Shown here piece after piece: positions 9,753-18,920 of a stretch of DNA of 64,000 bases (position 1 is its first letter; every line of letters begins with the position of its first letter). Source of the stretch: Algimonas arctica (GTDB lineage: Bacteria > Pseudomonadota > Alphaproteobacteria > Caulobacterales > Maricaulaceae); assembly GCF_014652695.1 (NCBI RefSeq), contig NZ_BMZH01000001.1, positions 396,401 through 460,400 on the forward strand, written 5' to 3'. The notes under the pieces are model-generated. The model was not told where the DNA came from. It did no database searches and was given only the letters and a program-made list of their open reading frames with translations. A program made the position numbers and the translations under genes.

Positions 9753-10076
9753 ATGGTAAGCAATACCGTTAATACGGGCACAGTGACGCGCGCGGATCTC
9801 GCCGAAGCGCTATACACAGAGATTGGCCTTTCGCGGTCGGATTCTGCTGACTTGGTTGAATCCGTCATTGGCCATGTGTCCGATGCTCTCCTCAAAGGCG
9901 AAAATGTGAAGCTGGCCGGGTTTGGCACTTTTCTTTTGCGTGAGAAGAGCGAACGCATTGGACGCAACCCGAAGACGGGGGTCGAAGTCGCGATTACACC
10001 GCGCCGTGTTCTTGTTTTTAAACCGAGCCAAGTTCTTCGTGAAAGAGTCGATTCGGCACTTAGCCCAAAAAAGTGA
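9753..10076 (+). CDS. ihfA: Integration host factor, alpha subunit
   Basis: This is a DNA-bending nucleoid protein of the HU/IHF family. The 107-residue product has the helical dimerisation core ([16 protein letters not shown]), [28 protein letters not shown] and [16 protein letters not shown]. The arm sequence ending GRNPKTG with the intercalating proline is typical of the family. The residue pattern and the merR neighbour fit the alpha subunit rather than HU or IHF-beta. It lies 75 bp downstream of fabH. Confidence 0.94.
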   Translation: MVSNTVNTGTVTRADLAEALYTEIGLSRSDSADLVESVIGHVSDALLKGENVKLAGFGTFLLREKSERIGRNPKTGVEVAITPRRVLVFKPSQVLRERVDSALSPKK

Positions 10077-10105
10077 TAGTGTCTGATTCGCAACAGGGCT
10101 AATCC

Positions 10106-10660
10106 ATGCGAATGAAGACCACACGTGCCTTCAGAACGATCAGTGAAGCCGGAGACGAACTCGGACTGCAGCCGCACGTCTTGCGTTTCTGGGAATCTAA
10201 ATTCTCTGACATCAAACCGATTAAGCGTGGCGGAGGACGCCGGTTCTATCGCCCCGAAGACATTGAGTTTTTACGCGGTATCAAGACCCTCCTTCATGAT
10301 GAGAAACATCCTATCAAGGATGTTCAAAAGCTGATCGCGAAAAGCGGAGCCAACCGTATCATTGAATTGGGACGATCTGTCGAAGAGGCCTCTCGCGAAC
10401 GTGAGGTAAAAGACATGACGCTGGTACCGTCTAGAATAGAAAAACCAGAAGCCGAATCGCCAGCGCCGAATAAGCCTCAAACGCCTGCGGTGACACCAAA
10501 GCCAACTTTCGTGGCAAAGGTGACGCCTGCACCTATCCCCGCACCTGCGCCAGAGCCCGTTGCGCCCCCCGAACCCAAAGACATGTCGGGGTTAGAGGAT
10601 GCTTTAGCGCGGCTACAGGCTCTTAAAGGGCAGTGGGATGCGTTCGATTCGTCTAAATAG
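10106..10660 (+). CDS. MerR-family transcriptional regulator
   Basis: The N-terminal 75 residues form a MerR winged-helix domain: [24 protein letters not shown], then [22 protein letters not shown]. The remainder is a low-complexity Pro/Ala/Glu-rich linker (about residues 110-160) and a short C-terminal helix ([19 protein letters not shown]). No cysteine ligands of a metal sensor are visible. The ihfA-merR-tRNA-Pro arrangement is conserved in Alphaproteobacteria. The regulated genes are not known from this sequence. Confidence 0.88.
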   Translation: MRMKTTRAFRTISEAGDELGLQPHVLRFWESKFSDIKPIKRGGGRRFYRPEDIEFLRGIKTLLHDEKHPIKDVQKLIAKSGANRIIELGRSVEEASREREVKDMTLVPSRIEKPEAESPAPNKPQTPAVTPKPTFVAKVTPAPIPAPAPEPVAPPEPKDMSGLEDALARLQALKGQWDAFDSSK

Positions 10661-10675
10661 ACCGCGTTTCATCTC

Positions 10676-10704
10676 TTGCCGGAACATTCCCGTCTGCGTA
10701 TAGC
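10676..10704 (+). promoter_or_regulatory. Probable sigma70-type promoter of tRNA-Pro(GGG)
   Basis: TTGCCG (10676-10681) and TATAGC (10699-10704) are spaced by 17 bp. The -10 box ends 17 bp before the first base of the mature tRNA. Spacing and position make this a plausible tRNA promoter. Confidence 0.5.
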
Positions 10705-10721
10705 CGCGCCGTCAAGTGAGA

Positions 10722-10798
10722 CGGAGTATGGCGCAGTCCGGTAGCGCACACGCCTGGGGGGCGTGGGGTCGCAGGTTCGAATCCTGCTACTCCGACCA
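10722..10798 (+). tRNA. tRNA-Pro (anticodon GGG)
   Basis: A 77-nt cloverleaf with encoded CCA. The acceptor arms CGGAGTA and TACTCCG pair perfectly over 7 bp. The anticodon stem CACGC/GCGTG encloses the loop CTGGGGG, giving anticodon GGG. The T-arm carries GGTTCGAATCC. A second proline tRNA (TGG) lies at 20025-20101. Confidence 0.97.
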
Positions 10799-10862
10799 CT
10801 TGTTAAGTTTAAGCTGCCTAATGTCGCAGCCCATCTTTTGCTGAACGGCCTATAAGAGACCC

Positions 10863-11903
10863 ATGGCTATTTCCTTCGATAAGCGAGTGCCTGGTTGGGT
10901 AACGGCTTGGCTGGGTTTCATGGTGATGCTGGTTGTCGCCATGATCGTGATTGGCGGTGCGACACGTCTGACCAATTCCGGCCTTTCCATTACCGAATGG
11001 TCGCCGATCCGCGGCGCCCTTCCGCCCTTGTCAGCCGAGGCGTGGATCGCGGAGTTCGAGAAATATAAACAAATCCCTGAATTTGAAGCCGAACATCCGG
11101 GAATGGATATCAACGGCTTTCGCTTCATCTACTTTTGGGAATGGGCTCACCGCCAACTCGGGCGAATTATCGGGCTCGCTTTTGCCGTTCCTTTTCTCAT
11201 CTTGGCGGTAAGCCGGCGCTTACCCACCGAACGAGGTCTCACATTGCTTTCCGTCCTAATCCTGATTGGTCTGCAAGGTGCCATCGGGTGGTGGATGGTC
11301 CATTCGGGGCTGCAAGAGGGCATGGTCTCTGTCAGTCAATATCGTCTCGCGACACATTTGGGCATGGCAATCTTCATTCTTGGGATTTTGCTGTGGTTAT
11401 TCTTGGATTCCACAAATGGGTGGCGACGCGATAAAGGGCAGGGCGCAGGGGTGTTGGCGCCGCTTTTCCTCGGTCTTGTCTACCTACAGATCATCGCGGG
11501 AGCCTTCGTGGCAGGAACCGCGAGTGGCAAAACCTATAATAGCTGGCCGCTCATGGACGGAAGTTTTGTCCCGTCCGGTTATTGGTTTCAGAATCCCGCT
11601 TGGCGAAACCTGTTTGAGAACAGCGCAGCCATTCAATTTAACCATCGAATGCTCGCTTATATTCTGTTGGTTGTGTTTGCCGTATTCGTCATAAAATATC
11701 GACGTAGTCCCAAACTCCGGATTCCCTTCATTGTCCTTGGCGGTCTGCTCACGTGGCAAGTCATGCTCGGCATTTGGACGTTATTGGCGGTCGCGCCGCT
11801 TAACCTTGCGCTATTGCATCAGTTTAGCTCGGTTCTTGTCTTCATCAGCGCAATTTGGTTGACATATCGCTGGAAAAAACACGGTAACAATATACCGTTT
11901 TAA
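10863..11903 (+). CDS. ctaA: Heme A synthase (CtaA/COX15)
   Basis: This inner-membrane enzyme oxidises the C8 methyl group of heme O to make heme A for aa3-type cytochrome oxidase. The 346-residue product has about eight membrane helices. The heme-ligand histidines sit in FWEWAHRQLGRIIGL, RLATHLGMAIFILG, IQFNHRMLAYILL and LALLHQFSSVLVF. The opening IVIGGATRLTNSGLSITEW is a family hallmark. The length fits the COX15-like (type 2) group of Alphaproteobacteria and mitochondria. It stands alone between tRNA-Pro and rplM. Confidence 0.96.
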   Translation: MAISFDKRVPGWVTAWLGFMVMLVVAMIVIGGATRLTNSGLSITEWSPIRGALPPLSAEAWIAEFEKYKQIPEFEAEHPGMDINGFRFIYFWEWAHRQLGRIIGLAFAVPFLILAVSRRLPTERGLTLLSVLILIGLQGAIGWWMVHSGLQEGMVSVSQYRLATHLGMAIFILGILLWLFLDSTNGWRRDKGQGAGVLAPLFLGLVYLQIIAGAFVAGTASGKTYNSWPLMDGSFVPSGYWFQNPAWRNLFENSAAIQFNHRMLAYILLVVFAVFVIKYRRSPKLRIPFIVLGGLLTWQVMLGIWTLLAVAPLNLALLHQFSSVLVFISAIWLTYRWKKHGNNIPF

Positions 11904-11969
11904 TAAGTAATTGATTTATAAAGGTAAATTCAGTCTTTATCCTGATATTGAGTCTTGACCGGTCTCTTG

Positions 11970-12023
11970 CCCGCCCGTAGTGGGCGCTCAACCTAATTCG
12001 TAGGTCCGCATGTATTGCGGGCC
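11970..12023 (+). promoter_or_regulatory. Structured 5' leader of rplM-rpsI (two hairpins)
   Basis: Two inverted repeats lie just before rplM. One is a GC-rich hairpin around 11970-11986 (GCCCGC paired with GTGGGC). The other is an 8-bp stem at 12003-12010 with 12016-12023, loop TGTAT, followed by TTTCG. This could be an autoregulatory r-protein leader or an attenuator; I did not match it to a named RNA family. Confidence 0.4.
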
Positions 12024-12046
12024 TTTCGTATTTTTCGAGGACAGAC

Positions 12047-12517
12047 ATGAAAACCACTAAGTTTCTCAAGACGGCCGAGGTCGAAAAGACCTGGATCGTC
12101 GTTGACGCAGAAGGCGCCGTTGTTGGCCGTCTTGCGTCTTTCGTAGCCATGCGCCTGCGCGGCAAACATCGCCCTGATTACACACCACACATTGATTGTG
12201 GTGACAATGTTGTCATCATCAATGCTGATAAGGTGCAGTTCACTGGCAAAAAACTGACGGACAAGAAATACTACCGTCACACGGGTCACCCCGGCGGCCT
12301 GAAAGAAACAACACCGGCGAAAATCTTGTCCGGTCGTTTCCCAGATCGTGTCATGCGTAAGGCTGTGCAGCGGATGCTGCCAAAAGAGTCTCCGCTGGCC
12401 CGTCAGCAACTCTCAAATCTCCGTGTTTATGCTGGATCAGAGCATCCGCATTCTGCACAAAACCCTGTCACGGTGGATTTCAAATCTGCCAACCGCAAAA
12501 ACGTCAAGGGAGCATAG
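12047..12517 (+). CDS. rplM: 50S ribosomal protein L13
   Basis: This is the L13 protein of the large subunit. The 156-residue product has [22 protein letters not shown], the conserved core [14 protein letters not shown] and [21 protein letters not shown]. Length and motifs are canonical. It is followed 3 bp later by rpsI, the universal L13-S9 pair, and is preceded by a structured leader. Confidence 0.98.
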   Translation: MKTTKFLKTAEVEKTWIVVDAEGAVVGRLASFVAMRLRGKHRPDYTPHIDCGDNVVIINADKVQFTGKKLTDKKYYRHTGHPGGLKETTPAKILSGRFPDRVMRKAVQRMLPKESPLARQQLSNLRVYAGSEHPHSAQNPVTVDFKSANRKNVKGA

Positions 12518-12520
12518 ATC

Positions 12521-13024
12521 ATGACTGACCAAGATACAGTCGTCGCGACAAGTCTCGAAGACCTTAAAGCTGCTATGGAAGACCAAGGCGCTGAAGCGGC
12601 TATGGATACACCGCTTCCCGAGCCTAAGATCGATGATCTTGGCCGTGCCTACGCGACCGGCAAACGGAAAAACTCTATCGCTCGTGTTTGGATCAAACCC
12701 GGTTCAGGCAAGATCGTCGTCAATGGCCGTGATCAAGAAGTTTACTTCGCACGTCCCGTTCTGCGCCTGATCATTGCGCAAGCTTTCCAAGTTGCGGATC
12801 GCGTTGACAGCTACGACGTCATGGCAACCGTCAAGGGCGGCGGCCTATCCGGACAAGCCGGTGCGCTCCGTCACGGTATCACTAAAGCGCTGACTTATTA
12901 TGAGCCAATCTTGCGCGCTCCGTTGAAAGCCGCTGGCTTTATCACACGTGACTCACGTGTCGTGGAACGTAAGAAATACGGTAAAGCGAAAGCCCGTAAG
13001 AGCTTCCAGTTCTCGAAACGCTAA
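12521..13024 (+). CDS. rpsI: 30S ribosomal protein S9
   Basis: S9 has its C-terminal tail reaching the ribosomal P site. The 167-residue product carries a 40-45 residue acidic N-terminal extension before the core ([23 protein letters not shown]), as in other Alphaproteobacteria. The core shows [15 protein letters not shown] and ends in the basic [10 protein letters not shown]. Co-transcription with rplM is clear, and a strong terminator follows. Confidence 0.97.
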   Translation: MTDQDTVVATSLEDLKAAMEDQGAEAAMDTPLPEPKIDDLGRAYATGKRKNSIARVWIKPGSGKIVVNGRDQEVYFARPVLRLIIAQAFQVADRVDSYDVMATVKGGGLSGQAGALRHGITKALTYYEPILRAPLKAAGFITRDSRVVERKKYGKAKARKSFQFSKR

Positions 13025-13054
13025 ACAAATACAAACCTTTACGGTTTATTTTAG

Positions 13055-13085
13055 AGGCGCTTCGGGAGACCGAGGCGCCTTTTTT
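13055..13085 (+). terminator. Intrinsic terminator after rpsI
   Basis: A GC-rich stem of about ten pairs (GGCGCTTCGG with CCGAGGCGCC, one mismatched or wobble pair) around a GAGA loop is followed by a run of six T's. It ends the rplM-rpsI transcript. Confidence 0.85.
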
Positions 13086-13113
13086 ATTGGCCTAATGGCC
13101 TTGGGATGTCGAC

Positions 13114-14148
13114 ATGAAGAACGCGGCGATTTTTGGTGCAAGCGGATATACAGGCGCAGAAGCGGTTCGCTTGCTGCTGTCACATCCGAATATTCGTATT
13201 AAAGCCCTGTCGGCTAATCGTCATGCGGATGAGGATTATGGCGATGTTTTCGCCAACTTCGCCGGACAAGATTTGCCGCGCACGCAAGCCATCGACGACA
13301 TTGATTTATTAGACATCGACGTAGTCTTTTCCTGCTTACCCCATTCAACGGGGCAGGCGGCTATAGCAAAAGCTCTGGGCCATGTAGATACCGTTATCGA
13401 TGTGTCTGCTGATTTCCGTCTGTCTGACCCGGCGCTATTTGAACAAGTTTACGGCGCACCGCATAGTCAACCACAGTTTCTCAAGGATCGCGTTTACGGA
13501 TTGACTGAATTTGCGCGTGACAGCTTGCTCGGCGCGCGCCTTGTCGCCTGTCCCGGTTGTTTCCCCACCTGCGCTCTGTTGGCCCTCTTGCCCGGCGTGC
13601 AAGCGGGCGCGTTTACACAAAGTACCCTTATCATTGATGCGAAAACGGGCGTGACGGGAGCGGGTCGGAAGGCCACGCTCGGCCTTCATTTCTCAGAAGT
13701 GTCTGACGGCGCGCATGCTTATGCTATTGGAAACCACCGCCATGCCCCTGAAATGGAACAAGAATTATCTCGGTATGGTTATGCGTCTCCAATCAGCTTT
13801 ACGCCGCATCTTGTGCCGATGAACCGCGGCATGATCGCGACTTGCTACGTCGAATTGTCTGGAGACACGTCCGTCAATCAACTTCGGGCGCTCTATGCGG
13901 ATCGCTATACGAACGATCCCTTTGTCCATGTCTTAGCTGAGGGAGACATTCCGCAAACCCGACATGTGCGGGGATCGAACCAAGCTCGAATCGCGGTGTG
14001 TGCGGATCGTGTACTAGGGCGGGCGATCATTATTTCAGTGATCGACAATCTCACCAAAGGCTCCAGCGGGCAGGCGATCCAGAACTATAATCTCACCCAA
14101 GGGTGGGACGAGACGCTCGGTCTGGAAACGACGGCGCTCTTTCCTTGA
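13114..14148 (+). CDS. argC: N-acetyl-gamma-glutamyl-phosphate reductase
   Basis: ArgC carries out the NADPH-dependent reduction in the arginine pathway. The 344-residue product starts with the Rossmann motif IFGASGYTGAEAVRLL, has the catalytic cysteine in VACPGCFPTCALLAL and the conserved IDAKTGVTGAGRKAT. HFSEVSDGAHAYAIGNHRHAPEM is typical. It lies downstream of the rpsI terminator, a placement common in this class, with its own start at ATG 13114. Confidence 0.97.
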   Translation: MKNAAIFGASGYTGAEAVRLLLSHPNIRIKALSANRHADEDYGDVFANFAGQDLPRTQAIDDIDLLDIDVVFSCLPHSTGQAAIAKALGHVDTVIDVSADFRLSDPALFEQVYGAPHSQPQFLKDRVYGLTEFARDSLLGARLVACPGCFPTCALLALLPGVQAGAFTQSTLIIDAKTGVTGAGRKATLGLHFSEVSDGAHAYAIGNHRHAPEMEQELSRYGYASPISFTPHLVPMNRGMIATCYVELSGDTSVNQLRALYADRYTNDPFVHVLAEGDIPQTRHVRGSNQARIAVCADRVLGRAIIISVIDNLTKGSSGQAIQNYNLTQGWDETLGLETTALFP

Positions 14149-14222
14149 TTGTCAGGCAAATTTTGCCGTTTCATCAGCAAAGTTTCATATGACGTAGCGC
14201 TCAAATGCGTTAGGCATTGACC

Positions 14223-14564
14223 ATGTTCACACGACACACAGCCCTCGCCATTCTCGCCGCTTCTGTCCTATCGGCCTGCGCCTCTGTTGATTTGCCGGAT
14301 ATTGATTTCATGGGGAAGTCAGATTTCAATGAAGAAATTTCGGCGCTCAATCCGGATTATGCCAGCCCGGACGAAGTGCCAGATATTCCAAATGACGTCC
14401 GAAGCGCTTCCGAATGGGACAAATCGGCGCGCGAAATGCAGGATCTGTACGGGGAGTTTGAAGTTCCGGACCTAGAACCGGCTTTAACGCCGGAGGAGTT
14501 TGATCGGCAATTTGAGCAGGCCCAGGATGCGTCCGGAGCCTATAAACAAGATGACCCGTCATGA
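14223..14564 (+). CDS. Small predicted lipoprotein of unknown function
   Basis: The 113-residue product has an N-terminal lipoprotein signal (MFTRHTALAILAASVLSAC), with the lipidated cysteine near residue 19. The mature part is acidic and rich in Asp, Glu and Pro, with no recognised domain. I chose ATG at 14223; a TTG two codons upstream is a poorer start. It overlaps the next gene by 4 bp (ATGA), so it is probably translated together with the aminotransferase. Location would be the periplasmic face of a membrane. Confidence 0.75.
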   Translation: MFTRHTALAILAASVLSACASVDLPDIDFMGKSDFNEEISALNPDYASPDEVPDIPNDVRSASEWDKSAREMQDLYGEFEVPDLEPALTPEEFDRQFEQAQDASGAYKQDDPS

Positions 14565-15787
14565 ATTGGCCCGTTCCCGATAAAACGTTCAGAGACGAAT
14601 TTTACCGCATCCAGCGATTGCCACCTTATGTGTTCGCAGAGGTCAATAAGCTAAAAGCTGAGCTCCGCGCCGACGGGCAGGATATAATCGACTTTGGTTT
14701 CGGCAACCCTGATCTTCCAACCCCAAAACACGTTATCGATAAGCTTATCGAGACCGTCCAAAAGCCGGGTGTCACAGGTTATTCTGCTTCGCGCGGGATC
14801 AAGGGTCTGCGTCAGGCCTGCGCTCGTTATTATGACCGCCGTTTTGATGTAGCGCTTGATCCAGAGACGCAAGTTATTGCCTCAATGGGATCAAAGGAAG
14901 GGTTTGCCAATCTGGCGCAAGCCATCACTGCGCCCGGTGATGTGATCTATGCCCCTGATCCTTCTTACCCGCTGCACGCCTATGGCTTCATCATTGCGGG
15001 CGCGTCGATCAAGGGCATTCCGGCGATCACGGCTGACGAATATCTCGCGGGCGTGAAAAAAGCGCTGGCCGAGGACGAAAAGCCACCCATGGCGATCGTC
15101 GTCTGTTTCCCGTCGAACCCAACCGGAATGACTTGTGAATTGTCATTCTATGAAGAGATCGTCGCGATTGCAAAAGCCAATGATATCATCATTCTATCTG
15201 ACTTAGCTTACTCGGAAATTTACTTCGGTGACCCGCCGCATTCGATTTTTGAAGTCCCGGGATCTCGGGACATCTTGGCAGTCGAGACGACGTCTTTGTC
15301 TAAAACCTATTCCATGGCTGGATGGCGGATGGGGTTTGTGGTCGGGCATGAAAAACTGATTGGAGCTTTGACACGGGTCAAATCCTATTTGGATTATGGC
15401 GCGTTCACACCTGTTCAAGTGGCCGCCTGCGCCGCCTTGGACGGACCGCAGGATTGTGTTGAACATGCGCGCGCGATCTATCGCGCGCGACGTGATGTGA
15501 TGATTGAGAGTTTTGCGCGTGCTGGCTGGGACAATATCCCGTCGCCTGATGCGTCAATGTTTGCGTGGGCCCCGCTGCCAGAAGCCTACCGGGACATGGG
15601 GTCACTCAAATTTTCGAAATATTTGATGAAAAACGCTTCTGTGGCCGTCTCGCCAGGTAACGGGTTTGGTGATCACGGCGAAGGTTATGTCCGCATTGCA
15701 TTGGTTGAAAATGAACAACGTATCCGGCAAGCTGCCCGAAATATAAAACAGATGATGCTGCGCGACAGTGCTATCGCGACAGATTAA
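14561..15787 (+). CDS. PLP-dependent class I aminotransferase (AlaC / LL-DAP aminotransferase-like)
   Basis: The 408-residue fold-type I aminotransferase begins FYRIQRLPPYVFAEVNKLKAEL, typical of the AlaC group that makes alanine or works near the diaminopimelate/threonine branch. It contains DFGFGNPDLPTP, VVCFPSNPTGMT, the aspartate of SDLAYSEIYF, and the PLP lysine in TTSLSKTYSMAGWRMGF. In many Alphaproteobacteria a homoserine dehydrogenase gene lies between this gene and glpX; here glpX follows directly. Substrate specificity cannot be fixed from sequence alone. Confidence 0.88.
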   Translation: MNWPVPDKTFRDEFYRIQRLPPYVFAEVNKLKAELRADGQDIIDFGFGNPDLPTPKHVIDKLIETVQKPGVTGYSASRGIKGLRQACARYYDRRFDVALDPETQVIASMGSKEGFANLAQAITAPGDVIYAPDPSYPLHAYGFIIAGASIKGIPAITADEYLAGVKKALAEDEKPPMAIVVCFPSNPTGMTCELSFYEEIVAIAKANDIIILSDLAYSEIYFGDPPHSIFEVPGSRDILAVETTSLSKTYSMAGWRMGFVVGHEKLIGALTRVKSYLDYGAFTPVQVAACAALDGPQDCVEHARAIYRARRDVMIESFARAGWDNIPSPDASMFAWAPLPEAYRDMGSLKFSKYLMKNASVAVSPGNGFGDHGEGYVRIALVENEQRIRQAARNIKQMMLRDSAIATD

Positions 15788-15829
15788 GACTGAGCGCGCG
15801 ACCCCCAGAAAGATTTTCGAGGAATGACA

Positions 15830-16792
15830 ATGACGAAGCTACGATTCAATGCAAGCCTAGCCGTGCAAGCGGCTCTGGTCACAGAACAAGCCGCAATTGC
15901 TGCGTCTGATATGGTCGGCCTCGGGCGCGAAAAAGCCGCGGATCAAAAAGCCGTTGATGCTATGCGCCGGGGCCTCAATGCGCTCGATATTCGCGGACGG
16001 ATTGTCATTGGCGAAGGCGAGCGTGATGAAGCGCCAATGCTCTATATTGGTGAGGAAGTCGGCACGGGGCAGGGACCGGAAATCGATATTGCTCTGGACC
16101 CGCTTGAAGGCACGACATTGACCGCAAAAGCGATGGCCAATGCCTTGGCCGTCATGGCCTTTGCGCCGCGCGGTGGGCTATTGTTTGCACCGGACGTCTA
16201 TATGGACAAAATTGCTATTGGACCCGGCTATGGGGCCGGCATAATCGATCTCAATGATAGCGCCTCAGATAATGTGAAACGCTTGGCCGCAGCCAAGGGC
16301 GTGAAGCCATCCGACATCACTGTTTGCGTGCTGGATCGTTCGCGTCACGCTGATATTATTACCAGCCTCCGCGACATTGATGCGCGGGTTCGCTTGATTA
16401 CAGATGGCGACGTACAAGGCGTTATCGCAACAACCGACCCTGATACGCAGACTGATATGTATATTGGTCAGGGCGGCGCCCCTGAGGGCGTTCTTGCGGC
16501 TGCAGCGCTGCGCTGCATTGGTGGACAGATGCTAGGTCGCCTTCACTTCCGCAATGATGACGAAATTGGTCGTGCCCGTCGCGTGGGTATTGATGATCTG
16601 GATAAGACCTATGACTTAGAAGGTCTCGCGTCAGGTCCGACGATTTTCTCAGCGACCGGCGTGACTCAAGGTTCGTTGCTGGACGGGGTGAAGGTCAAAG
16701 AAGGCCGTGTCCACACGCACACACTTATTATGAACTCTGTCGATAATGCTGTGCAGCGCCTTCGGTCGTCACGGCCTTACAAAGCCGGATGA
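15830..16792 (+). CDS. glpX: Fructose-1,6-bisphosphatase, class II (GlpX)
   Basis: GlpX hydrolyses fructose 1,6-bisphosphate in gluconeogenesis (or the sedoheptulose analogue). The 320-residue product has the metal-binding GEGERDEAPMLYIGE and the DPLEGTT motif of the class II family. GDVQGVIAT and GQGGAPEGVLAAAALRC are also conserved. I placed the start at the second ATG (15830), because the Shine-Dalgarno sequence GAGGA abuts the first ATG (15824) too closely. It overlaps recJ by 4 bp. Confidence 0.95.
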   Translation: MTKLRFNASLAVQAALVTEQAAIAASDMVGLGREKAADQKAVDAMRRGLNALDIRGRIVIGEGERDEAPMLYIGEEVGTGQGPEIDIALDPLEGTTLTAKAMANALAVMAFAPRGGLLFAPDVYMDKIAIGPGYGAGIIDLNDSASDNVKRLAAAKGVKPSDITVCVLDRSRHADIITSLRDIDARVRLITDGDVQGVIATTDPDTQTDMYIGQGGAPEGVLAAAALRCIGGQMLGRLHFRNDDEIGRARRVGIDDLDKTYDLEGLASGPTIFSATGVTQGSLLDGVKVKEGRVHTHTLIMNSVDNAVQRLRSSRPYKAG

Positions 16793-18555
16793 GTGAAACC
16801 CAAACCTTAACTCCTGCCTTATTAGGCGTTGAGCATTCACTTCTGGGACGAAAATGGATCGCCCGTGCCGCAGACGCTGACGTTACGGCGGTTCAACAAA
16901 CGTCCGGTCTTGACCGCGTTCGCTCGGCCTTATTGGCGGGGCGGGGCGTACCGGGGGCGGACGCAGCGCGCTATCTTAATCCAACCCTGAAAACAGATCT
17001 GCCCGACCCCTCAATTCTTACGGATATGGATAAGGCTTCCCGACTGATTCTAGATGGGATTGAGGCAGGGCAGAAGATTACCCTGTTCTCTGATTATGAT
17101 GTCGATGGCGGAACGTCTGCGGCACAAATGATCCGATGGGGCCGGGGCCTTGGTTATGACTTTGGCCTCCACGTCCCTGACAGACTACGGGATGGCTATG
17201 GCCCCTCTCGCGCCGCTTTCGAAAAGCTCAAGGGCGAGGGTGTCGATCTGGTGGTTACGCTGGATTGTGGGGCTGCCGCTCACGAGGCTTTGCAGGGGGC
17301 TGCGGCGATAAACCTGCCCGTCATCGTGATTGACCACCATTTGATGGACGGGCTTCCACCCGCCGAAGCCATCGTAAATCCCAACCGCCCCGATGATGAC
17401 AGTAAGCTTGGGCACCTAGCCGCTACGGGCGTGACTTTCATGCTCGTCGTGGCACTCAACCGGGCTGCCAAACAGCGCGGGCTACGCCCCACGCTCGATA
17501 TTCGCGAACTGCTGGGTCTCGCGGGACTGGGAACTGTCTGTGACGTTGTGCCGATGATCGGCCTTAATCGTACCTTGGTTCGCCAAGGGATGAAAGTCAT
17601 GGACCGACAGCGTATCGCGGGCCTCAATGCGCTCGCGGCCGTGGCCAAAGCGGCCCCGCCCTTCACTACCTATCATTCCGGTTTTGTTTTGGGCCCCCGA
17701 ATCAATGCCGGCGGCCGAATCGGGAGATCCGAAATGGGGGCCGAATTGCTCTCCACCGATGACCCCGCCATCGCAACGGCGCATGCGTATGAATTAGACC
17801 GCTTGAACCGTGAACGCCGCGCGATGCAGGATGACATGTTACGCGCAGCAACGGAACAGGCCGAGCGACAAGATAACCGGGCCATCATCATTGCCGCGAT
17901 GGATGGATGGCATCCCGGTGTAATTGGTATTGTCGCGGGCCGCTTGAAGGATCGATTCGAACGTCCCGCCATCGTAATTGGCATTGATGAAGACGGCGTC
18001 GGCAAGGGGTCTGGACGGTCTATTTCAGGGGTCGACCTTGGGTCGGCGTTTAATAAAGCCAAGAAAGCGGGATTGCTTGTCTCCGGTGGGGGTCATGCGA
18101 TGGCTGGAGGCCTGACCGTCGATGGCGCACGGGTCGGGGAATTGACAGAGTGGCTTGAAGACGAATTGTCCGCAGATGTCGCTGCATCACGAGCCGCCCC
18201 TGTCTCAAAAGTGGACCTGAGCCTCGCGCCGAGCGCCGTGGACTTAGCGCTTTTGGACATTATTGATTCGGTTGGCCCTTATGGACCGCAAAACCCGGCA
18301 CCCATATTTGCGATTTCCGACGTTCGAATCGCTTTCGCGAAGGCTTTGTCCGGCGGACATGTCCGGTTTAGCGTCGAAGGGCGGGGCGGGGACCGTCTCT
18401 CAGGTATATTATTCCGAGGGGATGAGACAGATTTGGGCCAAGCCCTCTTAGATGCAGGCGAAAAAAGGGTGCATTTGCTCGGTCAGATCAAACGAAATCA
18501 CTATCAGGGACGGGAAAGTGCCGATTTTCACCTGCGTGATATGGCTTGGGTTTAG
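16789..18555 (+). CDS. recJ: Single-stranded-DNA-specific exonuclease RecJ
   Basis: RecJ is a 5'-3' single-strand exonuclease used in recombination and mismatch repair. The 588-residue product has the DHH phosphoesterase motifs in order: FSDYDVDGGTSAA, VVTLDCGA, VIVIDHHL and GLGTVCDVVPM. The DHHA1 region follows with GVIGIVAGRLKDRF and SGGGHAMAGGL, then a C-terminal OB-like domain. The ATG overlaps the glpX stop by 4 bp, the usual glpX-recJ pairing in this class. Confidence 0.96.
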   Translation: MSETQTLTPALLGVEHSLLGRKWIARAADADVTAVQQTSGLDRVRSALLAGRGVPGADAARYLNPTLKTDLPDPSILTDMDKASRLILDGIEAGQKITLFSDYDVDGGTSAAQMIRWGRGLGYDFGLHVPDRLRDGYGPSRAAFEKLKGEGVDLVVTLDCGAAAHEALQGAAAINLPVIVIDHHLMDGLPPAEAIVNPNRPDDDSKLGHLAATGVTFMLVVALNRAAKQRGLRPTLDIRELLGLAGLGTVCDVVPMIGLNRTLVRQGMKVMDRQRIAGLNALAAVAKAAPPFTTYHSGFVLGPRINAGGRIGRSEMGAELLSTDDPAIATAHAYELDRLNRERRAMQDDMLRAATEQAERQDNRAIIIAAMDGWHPGVIGIVAGRLKDRFERPAIVIGIDEDGVGKGSGRSISGVDLGSAFNKAKKAGLLVSGGGHAMAGGLTVDGARVGELTEWLEDELSADVAASRAAPVSKVDLSLAPSAVDLALLDIIDSVGPYGPQNPAPIFAISDVRIAFAKALSGGHVRFSVEGRGGDRLSGILFRGDETDLGQALLDAGEKRVHLLGQIKRNHYQGRESADFHLRDMAWV

Positions 18556-18606
18556 GCAAAAATGTAAAAGACTGCATTTAATGATGCCATGAAGCCTCTT
18601 TTTCGC

Positions 18607-18635
18607 TTGAAAGCCGTGACCCGCTTTCATATATG
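18607..18635 (+). promoter_or_regulatory. Probable sigma70-type promoter of tRNA-Glu
   Basis: TTGAAA (18607-18612) and TATATG (18630-18635) are separated by exactly 17 bp. The -10 box ends 17 bp before the tRNA, the same geometry as upstream of the tRNA-Pro at 10722. Confidence 0.55.
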
Positions 18636-18652
18636 GCGGCTCGCAACTGCGT

Positions 18653-18727
18653 GGTCCCTTCGTCTATCGGTTAGGACGCCAGGTTTTCAACCTGGAAAGA
18701 GGGGTTCGATTCCCCTAGGGACTGCCA
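18653..18727 (+). tRNA. tRNA-Glu (anticodon TTC)
   Basis: A 75-nt cloverleaf including CCA. Acceptor GGTCCCT pairs with AGGGACT, with one terminal G-T pair. The anticodon stem CCAGG/CCTGG encloses TTTTCAA, giving TTC. The T-arm is GGGGTTCGATTCCCC. The 193 bp that follow, up to 18920, hold no gene I can support. Confidence 0.95.
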
Positions 18728-18920
18728 GTTGCTGTTTTCCTCCCTATACTCTTCGTGATTTCAAGGTGAGCTGCCGCTCAAGGCTAGGTTCAGAATTGAA
18801 TCCTGCACGCAAATCGCGTTACAATAATCGTCTCGTGTAACTTTAAGCAAACACACGCGAGATGAAGAACAGACCGAGTATAAAATACGCACCCCCGAAA
18901 ATTGGTATCATAGAGGATCT

